Part shown: piece by piece, positions 1-11,660 of the stretch | How positions within the stretch are numbered: position 1 is the first letter of the stretch | Layout: each line of letters starts with the position of its first letter | Assembly: GCA_018296165.2 (NCBI GenBank) | Contig: JACKQL020000104.1 | Coordinates: 101,420 to 165,419, forward strand | Reading direction: 5' to 3' | DNA length: 64,000 nucleotides | From: Termitomyces sp. T153 | Taxonomy: Eukaryota; Basidiomycota; Agaricomycetes; Agaricales; Lyophyllaceae | Translations under genes and position numbers: made by a program | Notes under the pieces: model-generated | The model's input: the letters and a program-made list of their open reading frames with translations, nothing else | Told to the model about the DNA's origin: nothing | Database searches by the model: none

Positions 1-510
1 ACCCGCCTTGAAGCGAATACGGCTGTCTTCTTTTCTTTATTTTCTTCCTCCTCTACCGCTCGTTTCTTTGCTTCCGCTGCCGCGGTCGTCGCAGAGAGAT
101 TTGTACTCATTCTGCGAACGCTCCAGTACATCTTTGATTTTCTGCTTCCAGTGGTCCATCTGGTGAAGCATGAGCCTGAACGTGAATGTTGTGTATTTCT
201 CTCCTAGGGGAAATTTTGCTATTGTCCAAGTTGATGTCACGAGGATTCCAGGAGGCTGTCGCGATTGTGTGGCCGTGCTTGCGCCCAGTAGTCTTCCTTT
301 GCTGAGGCGCATAAGCACTGTCGACGCGACTGTGGACCAGATTGGTGAGGGCGTCTACAACGGAACGAAGTCAGCGGCAAGAGGTATAGAGTTGATACCG
401 TCAATGGCGCCATTATCGCCGTCGATGCGAGAACGAGATTTATGAGAAGTGAGGCGTTCAAAGAAGTTAAAGAGCCTCGCGAACTCAGTAGTTTTGTATT
501 CGGAAGTCAT
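1..510 (-). CDS. Partial unknown protein running off the left edge
   Basis: The chosen start is the ATG whose complement lies at 508-510 (peptide begins MTSEYKTTEFARLFNFFERL). A likely 44-45 nt intron (donor GTATCA, branch-like CTGAC, acceptor TTGTAG) joins ...NGAID to DALTNLVHSRV, and the joined frame stays open to about position 107. Near position 110 a different frame begins with an Ala/Lys/Glu-rich stretch (MSTNLSATTAAAEAKKRA) that stays open to the window edge, so at least one more intron is needed that I could not place. No domain recognised. It is probably a real gene cut by the window, but the 3' structure is uncertain. Confidence 0.4.
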
Positions 511-917
511 CAATAACTCTTGGGAAGTCTCACAGGAAGGAAAGTTCAGTGGCGCAGCTAGGCACTGAGTCCGCCGTCAACTGCTTTATGGGGATGACCC
601 GACGGTCATGATCAAAAAGTTTGCATATTGAGGATATTATGACCATTTGGCCAGCCATTGTCGGCTAACAGACAAAACCGCGATCACGAATATGCCACTA
701 TTGTCTAAAGCTGGCCACTCCAGTCAACGATATTATTCGGGAATTTCAATTGGCATGGTGTATAAGTAGCTATAGCTTGCTTACGTCTTGAATAAGGCCG
801 GTCGACCACTTTCCCAAGTGATTCAGAAATGGAGTGCGTTTGATATCACAACATGTACAACAGTGAATTTTCAATATCGCATGCGATCCTGAAGGTTCTA
901 AGGCATCTATCACTGAT
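511..917. other. Intergenic, nothing recognised
   Basis: About 400 bases between the start of the partial gene and the 3' end of the F-box-like gene. It has no open frame with coding character and no repeat seen. Confidence 0.6.
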
Positions 918-2323
918 TTACCACGGTGTCCTCCTAACTCTAATGTGCCCTTTGCTTCGCAAAATCCAGATCGTGGTTTTCATATCTTGATCTTCCATTT
1001 CGTCAACCTTGATCTTTGCAGCGCGTTCATCTCCACTATCTTCGTCTTGAGATTGCTCGGCAGCATCTTCTGTCGTATCATCAGAATTGATAAACTGCTC
1101 CACACTAACCTGTCCTTCGTCGCCAGCGACAAGAGAGCTCCACCCGATGGTCTTCAGTGACTTGAGCTTGTGACCGACCACGATACTTGCCTCGAGTTCG
1201 CGACGTCTGATATCAGCGGCAGCTCCGTCAAAGCATCGTCGGCATTCACTCCAGTCACGAAGTAGAGGCTGTGGCTGTGAAGTATCTCCCTCCATGATAT
1301 GGGAAATATGAGACGACAAGAGCGAATCATTAGACAAGAAGAGTCCGAGGTGAAGGTGCTCAAGATGCTCGAGAGGGTTCAAAGCGGTGGCGAAAGCGTT
1401 CTGAATTTCAACATAGGGTCAGCATGTAATATTCCATCTACAGCCAATCAATCTCACGGCCATCTTCTTAACGTCTAAATAGTCATCCGGAATGGGTGAG
1501 TGTAAGGTGCAGCCAAGACTATCCTCAAAGCAAGCCCAGCAACAACTAAAATCAATACGTTCTGTGCAGCTAAGATAAAGGACCACCAAGCAAGGGAATG
1601 TTTTTGCGATGAGGCCAAGCAACAAGCGGTCTATGCGAGGGAGACTTGAGAGAGTTAATGAAGACAGGTTTGGATAAGTGACACAAGGAGCCAATGATGA
1701 GAAGATATTAACGATTGCCGGGTGCTGAGTTGAGAGTCCTTCCTGTGTCAAGTCGATGGAGAGTGACCGCAGGTGCGAGAGCCAGTGAAGTCGTATCGAC
1801 TTGTCAAAGAGAACCTTAGATGGGGTATAGAGGTTCCTGTCAATTTTCGTAAGTTGTTCGTCGTGTCCTCGGCATCCGCGAGTGCATATACTCACTTCAC
1901 CCAGGTAAAACTACCAACTTCGCATCTCATTTCAGGGTTCACGCCAAATGAGTTAAGTATTTTAAAGATCGTAGACCACTCTTCGCGAGACATGAGGCGT
2001 AGGTCGTGGAAGAAGCGACGCAGAGTTAGTTGACGGATGGTTCTCGATGTCAAAGTTAGGGGAGCGATTGATGCAAATCGTTGAGTGTTTCGTTCAGATG
2101 TAAGCTGTGCGATGAAAAATTCGACAATGCGATCGAGAAGCTCTGCGGGGACTTGTAGAGATTGCAACCGTCGGATGTTATTAGTTTTACTGCTTGAATA
2201 GAGCAACTTGTTTATCGAGCAAGTTCGGCGAGTATCAGAGCACAAAAGCAAAGCTGAGTTTCTTGAATTTCTTCTTGAAGGCATTCTAATTGACACAGAC
2301 AAGTAGGCAATAGCCCCAAGCAT
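918..2323 (-). CDS. F-box-like protein with leucine-rich C-terminal region
   Basis: There are three exons: 2323-1896, 1836-1458 and 1400-918. The introns (59 and 57 nt) have clean GTGAG donors and CAG acceptors, giving about 429 aa. An F-box-like helix lies near residues 54-75 (SLQVPAELLDRIVEFFIAQL). Leucine-rich strand/helix segments such as HLRSLSIDL and NLSSLTLSSLPRI follow, as in fungal F-box/LRR proteins that choose substrates for SCF ubiquitin ligases. The C-terminus is acidic (EDAAEQSQDEDSGDE). A second in-frame ATG at 2284 (MPSRRNSRN) could be the real start. These receptors diverge fast, so no target can be named. The family call rests on the F-box-like helix and leucine periodicity only. 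Confidence 0.6.
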
Positions 2324-3367
2324 ATCAGAACATATCGATAAAGAATTCAGAGCTGGAAAGAAAGAAAAAAGTACTTATTTTTTCGTAGTAGACCGCGTTC
2401 GTTACAATATCACATGATTTATGCCAGGTGTCACACACTGCAAGGAAGGCTAGCTATTACTGTCGGTGACCCAGATATGAAATAAGAATTCGGATGACTT
2501 CGGCTTCCATCAATATATTACGGATTCCTTAGAAAATAAGAAACTTACACCCCTAGTATACATAGTATGAGTGTGCCAAGTTTTGTATTTTTTTCTCATT
2601 CAAGGAAGGATGCCAGAGGCATCCCAATGAAAGGGTCGTTTTGAACCTGAAATGAAACGTGACGGGTATGTGACCCTGCCAAGCTTTAGGACTCCGCGTC
2701 ATGGTCTGCGAAGAGTCCAGGGTAGGATGCCGAGCTGAGTTTAAATATTTGTCAGCCAATTCGTCCTTCTGTCGTTCGAAGCTTGCTTTCTCCCTCTTAT
2801 ACACATTATAGATGTTCAGATTAAGCCAGATCAGTAGAGATCGTCTACTATCACTGACATGACAACTTTGAGAAAAATTAGACGTATAACACGCTGACAA
2901 TACACAGATGAAAGTAGATGAAATAGTAAAATTCGACCATCCTCACAAGTTTGATTTTTGCTACTTTTTTGGCTTCATGTACATAGGATCTGAGTTAAGG
3001 CATCTATGTATGACATGTCTGGCATTGCTGAAAATAATCTACAAAAGAATTGAAGGAGAATTTCGACAAGTATGTGGCCTTTACCTGCGCCGTTTCATAT
3101 CTAGGTCACGTTTCATATCTGAGTCACTGACAACTGTGGTAATGCTTTATTACAAGGTATGTAATATGCACTACAATAGAGGATGTAATGTACAACTAAG
3201 GACCATAGCCCAGATAAATTAAAGTGAAGATCCATTAGATTCCATGGACGAGTGAGAGTTATCGCTCAACAACCACGCGTGATTCTCCTTCCTTGGCCTC
3301 GGAGGCGCACTTCATCATGAAATGAGTAAAATCATTGAAATAATTTCATTGTGGCATTGTTCAGGAC
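2324..3367. other. Intergenic, AT-rich, nothing recognised
   Basis: About 1 kb between the F-box-like gene and the end of the RTC4-like gene. Open frames on both strands (for example 2553-2900 minus) show no domain, no splice logic and no hydrophobic or compositional pattern of a real protein. Confidence 0.55.
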
Positions 3368-6300
3368 TTACGTGGACCTACAACTCCTTTCTCGCGCCAT
3401 CTGCAGCGGAGGCATTTTCCAGTAACCATCCATCTCACTCGTCAGAGCCTTGGACTTGGCACGAAGTTTCGGCGTGTGATCACCCGAATCAGAAAGGGTT
3501 GGAGAGCGGGTAGCAAGTGGTGTCCGCGAAGAAGACGAGGGAAGGATGATGTGTGCCACATCATCATCATCGTGAGTGACGTCGATACCGGAAGTCTTCT
3601 TTGCCCAACGCTTCTTTTGACGCTGGCCACGTTTCATTCTTCCTGTATCCCAGTCCTTGTCAGCAGAACTTTCGCTGCTGGAGCAGAGGTTGATGTCGAC
3701 AGTGGAAGGCCGAGCGGTAATAACTGTTTTTCTGGGAGTCTCATCCGTGTCCATATTTTGAAGATCTATTGCGTTACGAGAGGCCAGACACCGAGGTTTC
3801 GGCCGTAGAATGGGCGTGTTCTCAGAATCGGTTTTGGTCAGGCGAGAAGTCACAGATTGCAATTGTCGAGGTTTCGATCGCGAACTTTCCGAATGCTGTG
3901 CTGCAGGCTCGACATCTTTCTCATTTGCGAGTTGGCTGAAAGTGCCACTTCGAGATGTAAGGCGACGAGGCTTCGGTCGGTCTTGACTAGATTTAGGTGC
4001 ATCCTCGACATCGGTATCGCCCACAAAAATAGCTATCTGGACATCAGGAACACTGGTGGTACTTGTGCCCTTACCGAAGGGTCTTGGCTTGGAACGAGAT
4101 ATTGAAACCTGTGGGGGAGACTCGGTCTTTACATCCGGCTCCTTTCTCTTTCTCTTCCGAACTCTCTTCGCAGGTTCCTGCTTTTCTGCTTCCTTTGCCT
4201 TCTCCATCGTCTGCCTCTGGTACTCTGCTTCCTCGGCTCTCTCATCCGCATCGAGTTGCTTCCGCCTCTTCATCGCCCTCTTCATTACAATCATATCAGC
4301 GGCGCCCAGCCCCGCATCATCGGAGTCTCCACCTTCCTCCTCCCCTTCGTCCACGGGGAACATAGCCACGCCATAATTTGCACTTTCTCTCAAGATCTTG
4401 ACAGCATCCCTCATCTGACTCACATCAAGATTCATGTCTTGCATGATCAACCGCACACCAATTTCGGGGACCATAATTCGCTGGAGAAACTCGCTTGCCG
4501 TTAGGGGAGATACCAAGTCTGGATCAATCGAGGCAGGCGGGAATAAGTCATACAACGTTTGATGTATAATGACCGATCCCATTTCACCGTAGCTACAAAT
4601 AGAGTCAGTACGAGTTGTTCTGGCGAAAGAGAACCAAAAAACACTCACTACCCTGGCTGTATCTTTTCAAAGCTTGCGAACTGCCCACGAACCCCTGCTA
4701 CAGCTCTCGTCCCCTTCGACCTCACTTCCTCTAACGCCTCCCTCCAGAATACACACCGTGCTCTAGGTCGGTTTTCCTCACTACCAAACAAATCAGAATC
4801 CACCTGACTACTGTCCTCAATGATAGTGCGTAGTGCGCCCTTCATCTTCCGCACACGTTTGCTGAGTTCGGACCAATCAATCGTCTTGGGCCAGCCTTTA
4901 CGCTCAGCTTCTGGCAGCATCTGACTCTCGAAACGATGACGCTGGCAGACCATAATGTAAACGGTGAAGGGTGCCGTACGTCCAAGGCGATTCCCTGGTC
5001 GGGGTTCGGGACATGACTTTTTAGCAGCAGAAGCCAACAGACGATTGAGCCGGGAGGTAGGCTGAGGAGGAAGAGACGCATCACAGTAAGGACAGAGAGT
5101 TCCAGGGTCAATTTCTGGTGTTGCAATCAAAAGTGAAAGTAATGTATACAGAAAAGTTCAAAATACCTTGGTCTGCGTCCTCTTCCTCCTGTTCGTTTTC
5201 CTTCAATCTTTTTGGATAGGGCTCGTCATAGATTTCCGAGGAGGAGCGTTTAAGATCAGACTGTCCAGCGATCGGAGGCGATGATTTAATGCTATCGAGT
5301 ACCTGCGTACTCATAGGAAACGGTTGAGCTAGAGGTACATTTTTCTTTTCAGGTGCTTTGTCGGTCGGTGGGGATGATCTAATGCTATCGAGTACTTGCG
5401 TGCTCATAGGGAACGGCTGAACCTTAGGCGCAGAATTCCTTCGAGGTGCTCTGTCAGTGGGCGGTGATGGTCTGACACCATCGAGTCCTTGTACACTCAT
5501 AGGAAACGGTTGAACTTGAGGTGCATCAACCTGTTCATCTCCGTCATCGCCATCTGAATCACCGGAGGAAACAGTGGTCCGGTGTGAACTAGCAGATTCA
5601 GAATCTCGTTTCCGAATCTTGCTCATAGCAAGTGGAGGCTTGGTGGTAACTATCTTCTCAGAGACATTCCTCTTTCCCGAGCTTTTCTTCAGAGTCATAT
5701 GTTCCTGTGATCCCAAAGGTTCAAGCTCCGGGAACTTTGATGGGACTTTTGGAGACAAAGAGGGGAAGACTTCAGCTTTTAGCCTGGTAGCAGGACATGG
5801 CTTTCCAGGATCGTCATCGTCGGACACTCGAATAGGTGAAAAATCAGAGAAAGAGCGAGTAGGTGTCCCAGATATAGTCATACGACGTACTGGAGAGCGT
5901 GGAGGGCTAACTCCGGGGAAGGCCTCAGGAACGAGTTGTACTGTTGAAGCTTTACGTCTTAATGGACGCGGTTTGGGACGGGTCTGTTCAGAAGGTGGAT
6001 CATTGCGTGTTTGTGCCGTGAATTGGCCTCGTCGCCGACCCGGACTTGTGGACCTGTTGCGAGTTGTACGTACAGGGTTATGTTCCTGACGTGTATTGGT
6101 TTGAGAGGGCTTAGGTAGAAGAGTTGTCTTTGGACTCGAGGATGCATCTGCATTTGTATGCTCTTTCAGCACGGGTAGTCGGGATGAAGACGCGTCGTGT
6201 GCCTGAGTATCGTCACCTCGAGGTGATTTGACCTTGTTGAACTTCAAGCGCTTCAGCACATCTGATTCACCCTGTAAAGAAGGGTGAAATTTGTGGTAGA

Positions 6301-6577
6301 CTCCTTTCCCATCCACATATCCATCCTTTATATTCTGCTTGTCCTCATCAACCACAGATCCAGCACGCGAACTGGCACGCGAGGAGGACGGCAAGTTCAA
6401 CTCGTCCGAGTCATCGGAAGCTGGAGTCCTAATCGCCCTTTTCTTCTCTTTCAAAGATGGCTTGATTTCTGTTTGTTTCGCGGTTTTGACAAAGCTAGAT
6501 CCAAGATCCTCGGCTGCCACACCTGTACGACGCAAGTTATAAGTTTTTGACTGAGGCTGTGGAGGTCGTGACGGCAT
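3368..6577 (-). CDS. RTC4: RTC4-domain protein with long disordered arms
   Basis: Exons 6577-5167, 5114-4649 and 4592-3368 join in frame to 1033 aa (introns 52 and 56 nt). The central part, about residues 472-720, matches the RTC4-like domain. It opens with LCPYCDASLPPQP, contains an aromatic-rich core (MVCQRHRFE, SFEKIQPGYYGEMGSVIIH), then FLQRIMVPEIGVRLIMQDM and ESANYGVAMFP. In yeast Rtc4 is linked genetically to telomere capping; its molecular role is poorly known. The N-terminal 470 residues are Ser/Pro/Lys-rich and probably disordered, with three near-identical 30-residue repeats centred on QPFPMS. The C-terminal tail carries repeated (S/R)-K-P-R-x-(L/F) motifs. I chose ATG 6577 (MPSRPPQPQ) over an upstream one at 6697 because the upstream stretch lacks the compositional character of the protein. 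Confidence 0.8.
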
Positions 6578-6903
6578 GCGAAGTCTTAGATCATCGACGT
6601 GGATCATCGCGTTCCATGATGGACTCGCGCAGATGTTCTCCATGAAGAGAATGTGGAGAGTGCCGAAACTAGAACCTGATACAAACGCGAAAATCATTAA
6701 ATCATAGTAGTGTTCGTGGCTCCACCCACGTGATCATCATGGGGTGCTGCCGAGTCCAAGGACTCACTACGCGACAACTAGAGGTATATAGTAGTGACGG
6801 TGATAGATATATAATGACGAAGAAAACACCGCCTCATTGGAAGATTTACTACTACATGGTTCAACATTATACAACATGGACCGACGGACATTGTCGAAGG
6901 ACT
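6578..6903. other. Intergenic, upstream of the RTC4-like gene
   Basis: This short region holds the presumed promoter of the RTC4-like gene and the 3' flank of the phosphotransferase gene. No clear TATA box or repeat was recognised. Confidence 0.4.
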
Positions 6904-7932
6904 CTATGTAGCCGAGGATGGAGGTTGTATCGCTGTCTTCCATCCACTGATTTCTTTGCCATCCACGTCTTGAACGTTGAGGAAGAAGTCAGGAAGAATG
7001 AGTCCATCCTGTCCTTCGCTAAGTACTACTCCGTTATCAGAAAGGAAGAACTTGATCCCGGCGTCCAATGCTTTCGGAACATCAAGAAAAATAAGAATCT
7101 GTGAACTACTTCTCATGCCTGAGATGGATTCAGGAGATGCTGGCGACCGAAATTCAAAGGTAACGATACTCACCACTGATGACACCGTTACCTGGAATAC
7201 CTTGCGCAAAATGTATATGATTCCGTGTCATTTTTGATAAACCCTCTTGAGCTAATGGGCGGTCAAGAAGACAGAAGCAGAATCGAGAGATGAGACTCAC
7301 CAATCAATTTCCATGCTTGTCTCGTCGTCCCGTGGACAGCGACTCCGGTCGGAATATCTTTCAGCGACAGTACAGGCTGAAGTTCCAGTTTAACCGCCTA
7401 ATGTGTGTGAGGTCATAAAGCAAAGTGAAATGACTAAGATCATACCTCCATTGAGTGTCCTTGATTCGCCCGAATCCACCAGTCTCCTGAATCTTCCTTT
7501 AAATCGTATCGCTTCTTTGAATCCGCCTTCACAAGCTCCTGCAGCCCCGAGAAATCAATGTCCTGACCCTTGCCTTTCAGATTCTCCATCTAAACGATAG
7601 ATGAATTAGATGTAGTGTCTCCAAGAATGCGCATTTGAGAACCACACCAAATCTTTCACTTTAACGTAACCATCTGGGCGCATCGGAAGCCTCTCATTCT
7701 TCGCACCATGCCGCAGCAGCCATGATATCGTTTTGGACAAACGAACAGCAGGTGAATCCCTTTCAAGACCCCGGAGTTTAGTTGACTGCTGTCCACCGCC
7801 CTGCTTCGGGCCTTGTTTCTTCTGTCCCTTCTCCTGTTTCTTTCGAGAGTTCGTGGACGCATTGCGTTGGGACTGCATAGGCTGTGACTCAGTTCCGCTT
7901 CCTGTTGGTAATGACGTCTGGGCCGCTGACAT
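6904..7932 (-). CDS. TPT1: tRNA 2'-phosphotransferase (Tpt1/KptA family)
   Basis: Five exons (7932-7648, 7589-7446, 7397-7301, 7251-7174, 7118-6904) join in frame to about 272 aa. The introns are 48-58 nt. The enzyme moves the splice-junction 2'-phosphate of tRNA to NAD, the last step of fungal tRNA splicing. Family signatures appear in order: RLSKTISWLLRHGAK, DGYVKVKDL, RANQGHS, GVAVHGTT, LSKMTRNHIHFA, and the C-terminal NAD-binding part GNGVISGMRSSS and DNGVVLSEG. The Arg-His-Arg-Arg type active-site residues of the family are therefore all represented. A basic Gln/Lys/Gly-rich stretch precedes the catalytic domain. The first ATG in frame is MSAAQTSLP at 7932; upstream sequence in the same frame stays open without an ATG, so a further 5' exon cannot be excluded. 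Confidence 0.9.
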
Positions 7933-8298
7933 GGTTCGAATGCGTTTCGAGACAAGTCCGAGTCGACGGAGGATCACAGGACGAGTGAAAAGTAAGCGCA
8001 ACAGTTTGACTTCCTTATTAGAGATTCATCATGAGTATTGCATTGCATGCCATGTCAAGTGGCAGAGTACTGTACTCAGAGTTCAGAAATGCTCACCCGA
8101 TGGAAATTGGTAAGGACCTCGAAAAAGATTGATCGAGTGATCGGTAATAACAACAGGTACATATAATATAAATTTTACGTGATAGTGAATTTCCGACTAC
8201 TACCATACTTTCCAACGTTAACCGCAGGATTCGACGCGTACATTCTTTTCCCCATGTTCTTATACAGGCACAACATCGAAAAATTTAGCGTTGACAAA

Positions 8299-8988
8299 TC
8301 AAACACTCATGAAGCTGATTTTGCCGCGGGTCAGTGAGTAAACGTAAACTCGTCCAATTATCCAAATAGTCGACCTACCAGAGGGACATGAGCCATCGGA
8401 GTACAGTGCCCCCAATCCCGACGCCAAAGCATCCACCAAAAGTATTCGCGAACGTGAAAAGAGATTAAATCCCGTCGCTGTGTTGCTCGCACAAAGCTTG
8501 TCTGTGAAGCTTGCCCACACCGAGGTACCGTTACAAATACTCTGAATCACAATTTCCTCCGTGTATGTCAGCACGAGGCCGTCAACGTTAATCGGCCCAT
8601 TGTCAAGGGTGAAGCGCTGTAGGATCCGGTCAGGGGTCTTCTTAAAGTCGATGAGGCGTTCTGTGTATATCGTGCTGCTGAAATTCGCAGTGCGCGTGGC
8701 CCCGATGGTATTATCCTTGCCCGTTGTGCCGCGCAGAGGACCAGTCTGAGATGTATGAGCCGCGAAATATATGAAGACCTCTGCAGATGTACTTACATAC
8801 CATTCAGAGTCGAAAAACGACCCCGTAGCGTTGAAGAATGTCTGCGCGGGGACGACAAACTGGAATATATTTGGCACGAAGACAGGATTCAAGTCGTCTG
8901 GGCATCTGTCGAAATTTACTGGCGGGGATGGCTTTGCAGCAGCCAAGAAAGCAAATGTGATAAACAAGAGATGTGTAGCTGCAACCAT
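8299..8988 (-). CDS. Small secreted protein of unknown function
   Basis: The first 18 residues (MVAATHLLFITFAFLAAA) form a clear signal peptide, followed by a mature region with several N-glycosylation sequons (NAT, NFS, NGT) and a few cysteines. A 51-nt intron (8796-8746, GTAAGT...CTCAG) is in frame and stop-free, so the gene also reads through as one exon; splicing it joins DSEWY to TGPLRG. A second possible donor (GTAGGT) near the end would change the C-terminus. The ATG at 8988 has a TATA box about 40 bases upstream. I recognise no enzyme motif. Similar-looking secreted proteins without assigned function are common in Agaricomycetes. Confidence 0.65.
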   Translation of the reverse strand: MVAATHLLFITFAFLAAAKPSPPVNFDRCPDDLNPVFVPNIFQFVVPAQTFFNATGSFFDSEWYVSTSAEVFIYFAAHTSQTGPLRGTTGKDNTIGATRTANFSSTIYTERLIDFKKTPDRILQRFTLDNGPINVDGLVLTYTEEIVIQSICNGTSVWASFTDKLCASNTATGFNLFSRSRILLVDALASGLGALYSDGSCPSGRSTIWIIGRVYVYSLTRGKISFMSV

Positions 8989-9027
8989 GGAGGTAGTGTA
9001 TACCGGGAAGTATGTATATCCTGAGCA

Positions 9028-9036
9028 ATTTTATAG
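9028..9036 (-). promoter_or_regulatory. TATA box of the secreted-protein gene
   Basis: On the minus strand the sequence reads CTATAAAATT, about 40-48 bases before the ATG at 8988. That spacing fits a short 5' leader. Confidence 0.5.
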
Positions 9037-9039
9037 AGC

Positions 9040-10139
9040 TCAAGTATACCCAAAAGGCAGACAGTCTTAGCTGAAATCAGAAGGTCGAACCATACCATTT
9101 CCCAGAGTCCTCGGCCTCGAAAAGGATGTGTCATGATCAGCTGAGCGAGTTTCTAGTCCCATTGTTTATCTATTCAAGAACTTCTAGCCTGCTGGAGTTC
9201 CATACATGCTTCTATTGTTGATAATGATTTCCAAGAATAACAATAACAATTGAATTCCGATTTCCAGTCCAGTCCTGACTCTCGTTCACATCGATAATGA
9301 GTACTTTTGCTCTCATATTTGTCTAAATCGACCGCGAGACCCCAACTGAATTGAGCTGTCGAAGATCAAACGATTTCTTAGCAGCCGATGCCCTCACTGG
9401 CAGCGGCCAGGAGCAAATCAGAGAGACAGTGGGAACGAGTAACACATATACAGAGACGAACATCCGATGGACACGAAGCATGGTAAGCTGTTTTAGTTTA
9501 GACGCTGTCAGCGTAGGAAAATAGAGAATCAGAAAATAGGGGCTAAGTACTAGGCAAAATCCCTTTTGAGATTCGGGTAACCTTGATCTGAGGAAGCAAA
9601 AGAGCCACGCGCTTGTGAGCTTCGAGTTCGAGGCGAACTAGAGGAACAAACAAGCGCTTACAAACCGGTGAAGAATAGAGTAAGTACTGATATGATGCCG
9701 TACTTGTCTCAGGCTATCGTTGTGTAGTACCCACAAAAACACGCGAAAAACCAAAGACGGGGCTAGTCAGTACTGTCATGTGTCGCGATATGAAATCGGT
9801 TCGCAATGTGAAATTTGCATTTAGCAGCGACTAAATACACTTACCCTCGAGGTCCTGAAAAAAAAACATATATGAATGCAGTATATATCATGAGTGCTCT
9901 ATGCCTATCTCATAGAAAATTGAAGTTGTTAAAGTGTAGAAAATCCCAAAGTGTGAAATCAGACCGAGTTTTGTAACCCACCTGGGCTCGGGTGAAATGA
10001 ATCAACAAAGAGTATGCAAAATATAATTACACAGAATCCTTTGATACATACATAATGTCTTTAATACAAGGTGGAAAGCCCCAGGAAGTGGGAAATCTTT
10101 GTGTTCGACTAAAGAAGGTGTGACAATTCAGGGGCTATT
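9040..10139. other. Intergenic, nothing recognised
   Basis: About 1.1 kb upstream of the secreted-protein gene, up to the target duplication of the LTR element. Only short AT runs are present. No coding frame or repeat longer than simple AT tracts was seen. Confidence 0.5.
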
Positions 10140-10144
10140 GAAAC
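10140..10144. repeat. Target-site duplication GAAAC, left copy
   Basis: GAAAC directly precedes the LTR boundary and is repeated exactly at 13590-13594, on the far side of the second LTR. Confidence 0.85.
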
Positions 10145-10364
10145 TGTGACAGTAGCGTGTGAGACACGGTAACGTCGCACGAGATTAAACTGAGAGTATT
10201 TCGTAGGAACAGTTGTAAGTCCTAGAATTGAAAGAACCAACTAATACGATACATTGTGAACATATATATATATCATAGAGCTGTAATAGGTAATATAACA
10301 GTAGTAAGTCATTGGATGTACAGTAAGCAGTAGCGTGATGTGCTCTTGGTATTGCACCGCTACA
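10145..10364 (-). repeat. LTR of the short element (3' LTR by coding direction), 220 bp
   Basis: It matches 13406-13589 across nearly its whole length, including GTAGGAACAGTTGTAAGTCC. It carries an extra stretch of about 36 bases bounded by CAGTAG repeats (near 10301-10336) that the other LTR lacks, either a deletion in one copy or an insertion in the other. Confidence 0.9.
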
Positions 10365-10573
10365 TATGCCCTCCAGGCATCATAGACAACAAAAGGAGCT
10401 TTGAAGTGTTGGGACAGCAATGACTTAACACTGAGTCAAGTAATAACAGTGGAGTTGAGTAAAGATCAGGGATTCAAGTAAAGACTGTGGATTTGAGTAA
10501 AGACTGTGAAATGGAGTTTTATTTCTTTGAGATGGTGAAGCCCCAAGGGATGTGAGTAGTGGAAGTGGAAGTG

Positions 10574-11640
10574 TTAATCCAATGAAGCATTGTTCAGCAA
10601 GGTGGCAAGTTTGGCCAGCTTGGGGTCCAAATCCAGGTTGTACATCTCTTGGTCTGGGTTTTCAACAGGGGTCTCCTCTGTATTACCAGCATTAGACTTC
10701 TCAGCAGTCATAGTGATACTAGATGCAGAGGTTGCATGGATCATGGGGTCAGTACAAAGTATGACAGAAGCTCCATATTTGTCAAAGGCACATGTGAGAG
10801 TGCCACTGTTAGTGCCAAGGGGTAAGGAGATAGAGGCAGCAGTGAATGTGGTCTCCTTGTGGCAGGGGTGAGGAGCATATGGGAGTGGCAACAGTACAAT
10901 GGAGGGATTGGGCTAGACATGTTGGTGACAGATCCAGATTTCTGGTGGTTGCACTTCTGGTGTGGGAGTTTGGGGAGAGCACAGAGGTGAGGTGGAAGCA
11001 AATCTTCTTGGTGGGCTCATTGAAGCTTTACCCACTGACATTTCTCTTCACTGCACTTGTGATTTTTCTCTGACTGGGTGTGCAGCTTAAGGATGGCCAA
11101 CAAGACTGTCTGCCAACATAGTTGATTGATGTCTCCATTGGGGCACAGGAGACTGACATCAAGAAAAGAATGAAAGTGCTTTTTGATGGAAGGGAACTGT
11201 ATGGTGGTCAGGGTGATGGAGTAGTAGGGAGAGAAGAAGCCTTGATGATCATTATCCCAGGTCACAAGCTTGCAGAGATAGGAGGGGTGACAGTTAAACA
11301 TGTTGGCACAGTCAGAGTAACCCACTGGCAGGGGGTTGTGATTGCTGTGGAAGGGGTCCTTCCTACAATTCATGTCCCAATCTCTGTAGATCTGAAATTT
11401 AGTGGGGGAGAGTGTGAGTCCAATGCTCTGACTATTGATGTCAACCAGGACTATCATCCCATCTGAGGCATGGAAGGATATATTGCTCAGGTGTTCATAA
11501 TGATGGGGAGGACAAGGCTTGTTGTCTGGATTAGGGAGAATGAATTTCTTTTTGGGTGGTGAGTGGTATCCCATGGAGAGCAGAGGGTGACTAAGGTGGA
11601 AGTAAATGGAGGAAGCAGTTATGTAAGTGGGAGGGCTCAA
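10574..11640 (-). pseudogene. Post-integrase frame (third ORF) of the short element
   Basis: After the integrase, in sense direction, a frame of about 207 codons is open (11640-11017). A second piece follows (about 10891-10574) ending LAKLATLLNNASLD. The first piece has an ordered, non-repetitive composition (ILPNPDNKP, HASDGMIVLVDINSQ, YRDWDMNC, FPSIKKHFHSFLDVS) and ends in a stretch rich in Lys/Cys/Gln where Arg codons have probably decayed. No transmembrane segment or signal peptide is visible, so it does not look like an envelope gene. Function unknown. Whether the two pieces once formed one protein is inference. Confidence 0.55.
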
Positions 11641-11660
11641 GCAAGAGACTGCAATAGAGC

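Noticed and set aside
2553..3222. Small frames on both strands upstream of the RTC4-like gene's 3' end
   Set aside because: AT-rich, without domains, signal peptides or consistent splice sites.
3476..4807. Plus-strand open frames opposite the RTC4-like gene
   Set aside because: They are shadows of the supported minus-strand exons, without splice logic or recognisable motifs.
10574..11640. An envelope gene in the short LTR element
   Set aside because: The frame sits at the right place but has no signal peptide, no transmembrane segment and no cleavage motif.
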